Shown here in pieces: positions 56,701 through 64,000 of a DNA stretch of 64,000 bases (positions are counted from its first letter, which is position 1; the number at the start of each line of letters is the position of its first letter). Position numbers and translations under genes: made by a program. The stretch is from Amphimedon queenslandica (taxonomy: Eukaryota; Porifera; Demospongiae; Haplosclerida; Niphatidae). Under the pieces are notes generated by a model that made no database searches, had not been told where the DNA came from, and saw nothing but the letters and a program-made list of their open reading frames with translations. Where the stretch lies: contig NW_003546461.1 of assembly GCF_000090795.2 (NCBI RefSeq), positions 1-64,000 on the forward strand, in the 5' to 3' direction.

Positions 56701-59700
56701 ATATGTACTGTAGGTCATCATGGTCATTTCTCATTGTCACTGCCAGTCTACATCAATGGTGATAGGTCACTGGCATACAGTACACTGGAGTTTACTGGTG
56801 ACATGGTCTCTGGTAGACTCTCAGTCTCTCCTCCTCATGTGGCCATCCAGCCTGTACCACTGGGCGTCACTGTTGAAGCCCGATTCATTGTCACTTTGGA
56901 AAAATTTTATGGGTAAAGAAAAACTAAATTATCATGTAAACATGTATAAAAATGTACATTTAATAATACATGTACTGTACATCTAGATATGGATTATGCT
57001 TTATTAATGATTGTAGCAGAAATTATAATGTAGATACTTAAACATTAATTGTTACTGTGCAATTATTATTATTGTATTTATTATAACATATACTCTTGAT
57101 TATAATAGTAAGGTTGAGTTGTCTGGATCAGCTCCCTCATCATTGCCTGATAATGTGAGTATGTCTGTCCAGTTGTCTGGCCCTATGAAAGAAGAGAATA
57201 CCATACAGATCCCTTGTGTCCTTACCTTCTCTTCATCTCTACCAATATCTATAACTGATTGTGTCACTTTCACTGAGAAAAACACAAAAACTATGTTAGT
57301 TGTATTCCATGTGTGTACAAATCTAAGTAGAACTACATGTACATGTACATATACAAGTACATGTATGCATGCACATATGTACATGTATATATGTATTTTA
57401 TTTTCTCTGTTTCTTCTCTTCTTCTCTTTTCTTTAGAAAATCAGTTCCATTCTCTGTAGCCGCTGACAACAGTTTGATGACAACCTACGAGTTCTTTTCC
57501 GAGAACTTAAGTTCAATTAACTTTGAGTCTTCCCCTCCGTCCTTTGTCCCGATCCTCCGTCTTCCCTCGTGGCCGTTCAAATCCTCTTCATGCTCCACCC
57601 TCTCCACCTGCAGTACCAACAGACCACCTCCTCCTCCTGGCATATATCCTAGTGCCACTAGCTCTGCAATGGAGTATGGTAATCTCTTCCTCTACCAGTC
57701 AAAGGTTGCTCTCTGTCGCTATGTCTCGTTGTTCGGTTGGTCTGATGGTATTAGACACGTTAAGGGACCCAATGGTCTAGTGGAATGTGTTGGAATACAA
57801 AGTATGGAATAATTATTTTCTTGCATTGTAATGTCAACTAATAATTACATGTACATGTACATGTATTAATTTTTTAGGTTATAGTTCAAATGTTAAGAAG
57901 AAATATGCGAAAGCTCTTACGTCATCCCGTGGCCCATTGCTTGACTTGATGCGTCATTTGTGCGGTCGCCTTCCTCCAGGGATACCATTGAACCCACCTC
58001 CTTGTAACACAAGGGCAGAAAGGGTTGACAGACACTTCAAGGAACTATCAGCCATACTGGCATTCCTTGAGTAAGGGAATGTACAGTAGTTTTACATTAT
58101 ACCAAGAGTGGATAATTATGATTATACTCATTTTAGCAAATTCTACTATTATGTATATGTACATGTACATGTATTTTAATTTGTTGTTGTTGTTGTATAC
58201 TTATTATTGTTATGCTGTTCAGGGCTCAAGGTGCTTTGCTGTGGATAGTAGTCCCAGAGTCACTGATGGATTGGAATGATTTCTGCTACTGGAGGACCAG
58301 TCACCCAAACACTCACTCATTACTAGCCTGCTCAACTCATGAAGAATTTAACGAGTTCTCAGAGAAAGCTTGGACACACCTACTAGCCCAATTAATAAAG
58401 GTACTAACTGCATTGTAATGTACATGTACATGTATTATATGATATTTCCTTGATGTACATGTATGTGTACATGTGTATGTTTTTTTATAATGCTGTACAT
58501 TGTAGGTTCTAGTGATTCCTAGACACTCATCTCCTTCAGCTAATCAGTTTAGACAAGCAAAGGAGAGCAATGTATACTCATCTCACGAGGTTATGCTATT
58601 GAACTGGATGAATCATCACTTTGAAAGGGAAGGACGGAAGCTGTATGGGAGCAGTAAGCACAAAATGCTACTATTAATAACTTAATTTTTTTAGATATTG
58701 TGTCACGTACAATACAAACGTTTGACGTTGATCTAATGGATTGTATTGTCATAGCCTGTTTGCTGGTAGCTTATGTACCATCACTGGTAGGAATAACTAT
58801 GCATGTTGTAATCATCATTATTATTAACATTAATACTCTATCATTAGTTTGATACTGATCTTAATGGGCTTTATCCCGAGCCATTGACTCCTGAACAAGT
58901 CTCACATAATTCATTATTATTGGTACAAGCTATACAAAGGATTGGCATCAATTATGACATCCAGGTACACTCTACATTGACATTAGTACCACTACATACA
59001 GCTATACTGACTGATTGTATGATGTTTAATATTGATGTTTTTTTTTCTTGTTAGCTAATGTGTATCTTTTATTTCTTTAGGCCAGTGATTTCTCTGCTCC
59101 CAATCCAATGATGCTGATATTGTTTTGTAGCCATCTCTTTCACATTCTTCCTCATTATGTTCCATCTTCCTCCATTAAGCTACAGGGATCCCTTCACACT
59201 TGCATCACTAAACAAGTAAGTCCTTATAATTATTAATCCTATTATTCATTATTCTGTCTTTATAACAGATAACAGTAGAAAACACTAGCCACAGGGAGCT
59301 ACTTTATCGCACTCTCATACTAGGGAATGCTAGTTCAACTGGATGCTTTACTGTCAAGGGAAAAGATGATTTTATATCTGTGAGTCTGCATGAGTACAGC
59401 TAGCAAACCATATGTACAGTGTATATGTACACACAACGTACATGTACATGTACCCGTACATGTATTTACATGTATGTCCTTGTCTTATTGTCTAGGTTCC
59501 TCCTAAAAGTTCAGTGTCAGTACCAGTATCATTCAAGGCTCAGTGTCTAACTGAGTGTGAAGGGACTTTACTATTGATACCAAAGGGAGGTGGAGGGAGA
59601 CAAGGATACCCTCTCTCTTTCAAACTAATTGGACAAGTGAACACTGTACACCCCAAGGTACATATACATGTACATGTACATGTACATGTACATGTACATT

Positions 59701-62700
59701 ATACATGTATTAATGTGCATTTATAATTCTTATCATTTAGAGTGTGCTAGTCCATGAAGTTCCACTCTATCAGGTTACTAGTCTATCAGTTCCTATTGCT
59801 ATTCCTCATGTCACTGAGTCTATTCTCTTTCATGTAAAGCTAGTGGAAGGAGAGAAGCTCTCGGAAAAGAGAATGAAGCTCAAAGCAAACAAGTAATGAG
59901 CACTTTGTACATGTACTGTGTAAAACTATGATCATCATTAATGTATTCTCATTGTTTTATAGGATGGATGGTAAAGCTAAATCAACAGTCACAGAGACTA
60001 TCATCTGCCCTTCATCACTGACCAATAGATCAACTGACTCCATCAAACTATTCCACACCAAACAGACAACAATCACAATAGGACCTTCACACAATCGACT
60101 GGAGCAGACAGAGCAAGAGAATAGGCCCAGGATTGAGTTAGAGTACATACCATTAAGGAAAGTCCCTAGAGATTGTGCTATCATATTGAGCAATGCACAA
60201 TATGGAGACACTGTCTTTCTTGTCTCTACAACTGTCAGCCTACCATTAGCATCAATGACCCTACCACCATTCCTGTTACCGTCAACACTCTACGATAAGG
60301 ACACAAGGACAGTGTACATAAGAGGGCCAGTAGGAGAGTCATTGAGTGAAGTCATTAACATACCCACTAGGAATGAGGACTTTGAGAGAGCAGTGTATAG
60401 ACTAGGGGAATGGGACATACCCAAAGACGAGAGAGAGAGGCAACACCTGACAGGATCATTTGGCTATGCCTCACTCTATAATGCAATGAAGGCTCTTAAT
60501 CTTGAGACTGCCATAAAGACACACAGGGACTTTTTGCCTCATGGAGCTGACGAGATCCACTTTGATATTTCGTGTGATAACTCTGATCACTTCACTGTAC
60601 AGGGTGGAATCTCAATCCCAGTTTTTAGTAGGAAGACCTCTTCGGTCCTTCCTATCCAGTTTATCTGTCATAAAGACGGCTGCTATATGTGTCATGTTGT
60701 ACTGACGTCACCTCATGACATTAGGGTCTTTCATATTGAAGTGATTGCCATTTCTAAGAAGGAAGAGCCAGAGCTGGAGTTTAAGATACCTGCCTTTCAG
60801 AAAATAACACAAAGAATTCCATTGGTAACTGAAACTTAATCATAATACTGTATTTTATTTATTTATTTATTATTATAGCCTAATCTAAGTACAGTGGATT
60901 GGCCTTTAAAAGCAACACTGACTGGCCAATGGTTTAATGGACCTTCTTCTTTGATCGTCAAAGCATCATCCACAGGATATTACCCTCTTAACTTTGAGCC
61001 ACGACACGAGAAAACTGTTAAGGTAAAAAGAGAAATGAAAAGACTTTTGTACATTGTACACTGTATTGTTTTATAGTCATTGATAGTTCATGCACATGTA
61101 TTTATTCTTTGTAGTGTCGGTTAGTTCTAGTGAATGAAAATGATATGAGTGAGCAGTCATTTCAATTGATTGGGATAGGAGAGAGACCACTAGCACAAGA
61201 GAACATTAACATGCACACAAGAGCCAAAGAAAGGCAAGCCAAAGAGAATATGCATGTACAGAGAATCAAGAAATACATGTACTGCTCATGTACTGTCATG
61301 TAGTACAGTAATTGCAAAAATGAATGTTGGTATTGTTTTATTTTCTTCTTGTAGGACAACAATGATTCTACATGTACCCAATACAAGTGATCGTACGACT
61401 CTGTATCGTGTTGAAACTGATATCGAGTTTATCACTGGTCCCTCTACAATATCAATAGTTGGTAATGATGTTGCTGATTATCCCATCATGATTGAGCCAT
61501 TGGACAGAGGAAACTACACTGGAGCTATTGTCTTCTCTGTTGAGTCAAGGAGCGGTAGGATTAGGTGAATACACGTACATGTACACATCATGTACAAAAT
61601 GTATCCGTTATGCATTTGTTACATTGCATAGTAAAGCCCTGAAAAGTATTATGTATAAGTATACATGTACATGTACTGTATAATACATCTACATGTACAC
61701 TATAAAATAAATTTAAAGGGCATTGAGTGATTATGTACATGTACATGTACATGTAAAATAAATTCACAAATACATGTACCTGTACTAAAAATAATGTAAA
61801 TTTTATATGTACATGTACATGTACTCTCTTGCTAAAACTAATGTGTTTATAAATTGTGTCATCATAGAGTCATTGATGGCTCACCGCTGGAGCACTTGTG
61901 GTATCAAGTTAATGTGATAGTTGATCCATCATATCCAGTGCATACTTATACACTGAGGGCTAACACTTTCAGTGAGAGTACACTCAGTGTTAAAATAAAG
62001 AATCCACTGCCTGAACCAGTTACACTACAAGTGAGTTCCAAATGATATACTACATGTACATGTACATATACATGTATGTAATGTAGAGTACATGCATAGG
62101 ATTCTTTGTTAGCCATTGTTGGTGAAAGACCCTCTACATAGTCTTTGGCCAAATTTTAGGGCAACCAATTTTGATTGGAATCAATTCAAACTTTCTATGC
62201 AACATAAGTACATGTACTTGTACTTGCATGTATATGCATCAGAAAAAATTAATCATAAAAGTGGAGAATTTTCTATTTTTGGCAAAAGTTGGCTAACAAC
62301 CCTGTACTATAGTACAGGGACTTTGACCCAATTTTGGTATTGTCAAGAAATCTGTGACAAGCAAAAACCCATTAGTTCCATTGTCACGGAATTTGTGACA
62401 AGCAAAAACCCATTAGTCCCATTGTCACAAAATCCGTGAAAAGCAAAAACCCATTAGTTCCATTGTCACGAAACCATTGTCATGAAATTTGTGACAAGCA
62501 AAAACTTATTAGAATTTTGATCAAAATCAGCTCCAGCTTTCTACACAACATAAGAACATGTATATGCATCAGAAAAAATTATTAAAATGGAGAATTCCCT
62601 CTTTTTTATTTTTGGCAAAATTTTCCAATGGCCCTGTACTACGCAAGGCTGCAAAAGTTGTGGCAGCCATTTTGAAGTGGGGTGAATCCTGTTTAGTAAT

Positions 62701-64000
62701 GCTACTGTGTTACTAATAGTACAGGAACTTTGGTCCAATTTTGGAGCAACTTGAAAAATTCATAACAAATCCAGATTTGATCGGAATTGGCTCAAACTTT
62801 CTACACAACATTAGAACATGTATATGTATGTAAAAAATTATTAAAATGGAGAATTGTCTCCTTTTTATTTTTGGCAAAATTTGGCCAACGACCCTGTACT
62901 ATAGTACAGGGGCTTTGGTCCAATTTTGGAGCAACTTGAAAAATTCATAAAAAATCCAGATTTGATCGGAATTGGCCCAAACTTTCTACACAACATTAGA
63001 ACATGTATATGCATCAGAAAAAATTAATCATAAAAGTGGAGACTTATCTCCTTTTTATTTTTGGCCAAATTTGGTCAACGACCCTATACTATAATAGTAC
63101 AGGGTCTTTTGCTGACTTTTAGAGTAATTTTTCTTAGCTGCTGCAAGTTCAATACTGACACATACATTTGTACATGTATACATTTGTTCATGGTCATGTG
63201 TGACTATTTTTGATAGGTTGCTATAGAAGGATCATCATATTTATCAGGCCCTAGTGAGATATTATTGTCTGGAGAGACTGAAGCCGATTATACTGTGACC
63301 TATGCTCCTCAGAGACTTGGAAAAGAGAAAGGAGAGATTATAGTGACAGGACTACCAGAAGGAGAGATGGCAATTGAGATTAACCTTGAAGCTACCGACC
63401 CTAAACCTGTTGAAATATCACCGCCTCAGTGTGAGCTGGGCAAGTAAGCAAAACCACAGACTATTTAATATACATGTAAATGTACATGTATCAAGAGCAA
63501 TCATCTATTATTAATTACTTGTACAATTTACATATATCTCCTTTCATTTCATTTCTGTATAATTATGATTACATGTACATGTACATTTCTATTGTATCCT
63601 ATTGATACACTATGTTATGTGTCTCTTTTCCTATTGCATTTTTAGATCTGCCTATACTGCACTAACATTGGACAATCCGTTGGATCATGAGGTCATGTTA
63701 GCTTATCTTCAAACAGAAACTCATTTTATTGTCATTGGGATTGACAATGGAACTGTAAGCCAGTCTACATAATCTATATGTCTTTTACTAGTTTAATTCT
63801 GTTTATTGTTACAACACAGTTCATACTACCACCAAATTCAAGCTCTGACTTATCTATTATGTTTAAACCAACTCAACTGGGATTTGGAAATCAAGCTTCA
63901 CTTGTTTTCACTAGTGATGAAGTAAGAAAGAGAGAAAGATAAGAAATACACCATCATATACATGTATATACGTATTTTATTTCACTTTCTATTGTACATG
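50733..64000 (+). CDS. CFAP47: Cilia- and flagella-associated protein 47, 5' part of gene
   Basis: The start at 50733 (MESSSSSGSYNSNGSNYIKIV) is followed by many exons, first 50733-50924, 50977-51140 and from 51289. They read as a chain of ASH/MSP-type Ig-like domains with LTFTPDCIDFGSQ, QISLEPSEIQFGKC, SLSLSPSHITLSS and KVFINLDQFNFGVVYCG strands. A calponin-homology region spans roughly 57.9-59.2 kb (LSAILAFLEAQGALLWIV, HEVMLLNWMNHHF, LMDCIVIACLLVAYVPS). Further Ig-like repeats run to the window end, so the 3' part is missing. CFAP47 is an axonemal component needed for motile cilia and sperm flagella in animals. HYDIN shares the domain type, but the central CH region at this position and the overall order fit CFAP47 better. 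Introns are full of ACATGT palindromes. Confidence 0.87.
54140..54655. repeat. Three copies of the 175-bp repeat in a CFAP47 intron
   Basis: The same unit as in the 24.3-25.5 kb NALCN intron array and in the same orientation: ATTTTCTGATACATATTG, then CTTATGCTATGTAGAAAGTTTG, then ATGGCCATTTTTT. Roughly three units, the last degenerate. Confidence 0.9.
59650..59712. repeat. (GTACAT)n palindromic hexamer array
   Basis: The longest of many runs of ACATGT/TACATGTA in CFAP47 introns (others near 52325, 55655, 55800, 56000, 57340, 58155, 59435, 61740 and 62055). Each is self-complementary. Confidence 0.9.
61568..61866. other. CFAP47 intron with ACATGT palindromes
   Basis: About 300 bp without coding signal, containing at least five ACATGTACATGT-type runs. 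The next exon begins about 61868 (VIDGSPLEHLWYQV). Confidence 0.7.
62150..63115. repeat. Dispersed AT-rich repeat cluster in a CFAP47 intron
   Basis: Several blocks carry aaactttctacacaacattagaacatgtatatg..tcagaaaaaatta and a CCTGTACTATAGTACAGGG mini-palindrome. They belong to the same family as 1.3-1.7 kb and 34.4-34.7 kb, inverted relative to the 24.3 kb array. Confidence 0.85.
62345..62510. repeat. 41-bp minisatellite
   Basis: The unit GTGACAAGCAAAAACCCATT... with AGTTCCATTGTCACGGAATTT recurs at a spacing of 41 bp (62354, 62395, 62436), then with deletions. Within each unit TTGTCAC and GTGACAA form a small inverted repeat. Confidence 0.85.

Noticed and set aside
50733-64000. HYDIN as the identity of the long cilia gene
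   Set aside because: HYDIN shares ASH/MSP repeats, but the central calponin-homology region and segment order match CFAP47 better.
1-64000. tRNA, rRNA and other structured RNA genes
   Set aside because: I saw no convincing tRNA arm and anticodon pattern or rRNA stretch. A covariance-model scan would be needed to be certain.

Overview
The window is AT-rich eukaryotic DNA: short exons split by small GT-AG introns, many introns of 45-150 bp, closely packed genes on both strands, and many small inverted-repeat elements. The gene content (a NALCN-type leak channel, CFAP47 of motile cilia, a PET/LIM protein, a HECT ubiquitin ligase, Ig/FN3 cell-surface receptors, a secreted M35 metallopeptidase) points to an early-branching animal. 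A demosponge such as Amphimedon is my best guess; this is inference, not proven from the sequence. Exon limits were set by reading splice sites and checking that intron phases match. There is one assembly gap (32648-32933).

Layout, left to right. 1-2.5 kb: gene-poor. 2.6-5.1 kb (+): HECT E3 ligase, nine exons. 5.8-7.9 kb (-): three-exon DDE integrase-core gene. 8.3-9.0 kb: two broken gene starts facing away from each other, a decayed copy of the pair that follows. 9.2-13.7 kb: head-to-head pair of surface proteins, a GPI-type Ig-like protein (-) and an Ig/FN3 single-pass receptor (+), 361 bp apart. 13.9-27.0 kb (+): NALCN-type four-domain channel with an E/E/E/E selectivity ring and introns loaded with MITEs and a 175-180 bp tandem repeat. 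27.4-30.8 kb (+): two tandem M35 metallopeptidase genes from a segmental duplication that also copied the last exon of the neighbouring gene. 31.4-44.7 kb (-): GH31 glycoside hydrolase, interrupted inside a coding exon by an 8.4 kb terminal-inverted-repeat transposon (34808-43226) carrying a DDE transposase and a RING-type second protein. 44.8-46.9 kb (-): PET plus six LIM domains. 47.1-48.3 kb (-): YRDC/Sua5 threonylcarbamoyl-AMP synthase. 48.5-50.2 kb (+): single-pass receptor-like protein. 50.7 kb to the window end (+): CFAP47, many exons, continuing past the window.

The genes are mostly independent housekeeping, cilia, excitability and cell-surface functions. The most informative points are the transposon that splits the GH31 exon with an 8-bp target duplication, the Asp-to-Asn change at the expected GH31 acid/base, the all-glutamate NALCN filter, the duplicated divergent Ig gene pair, and repeated use of microsatellites as the sequence next to 3' splice sites.
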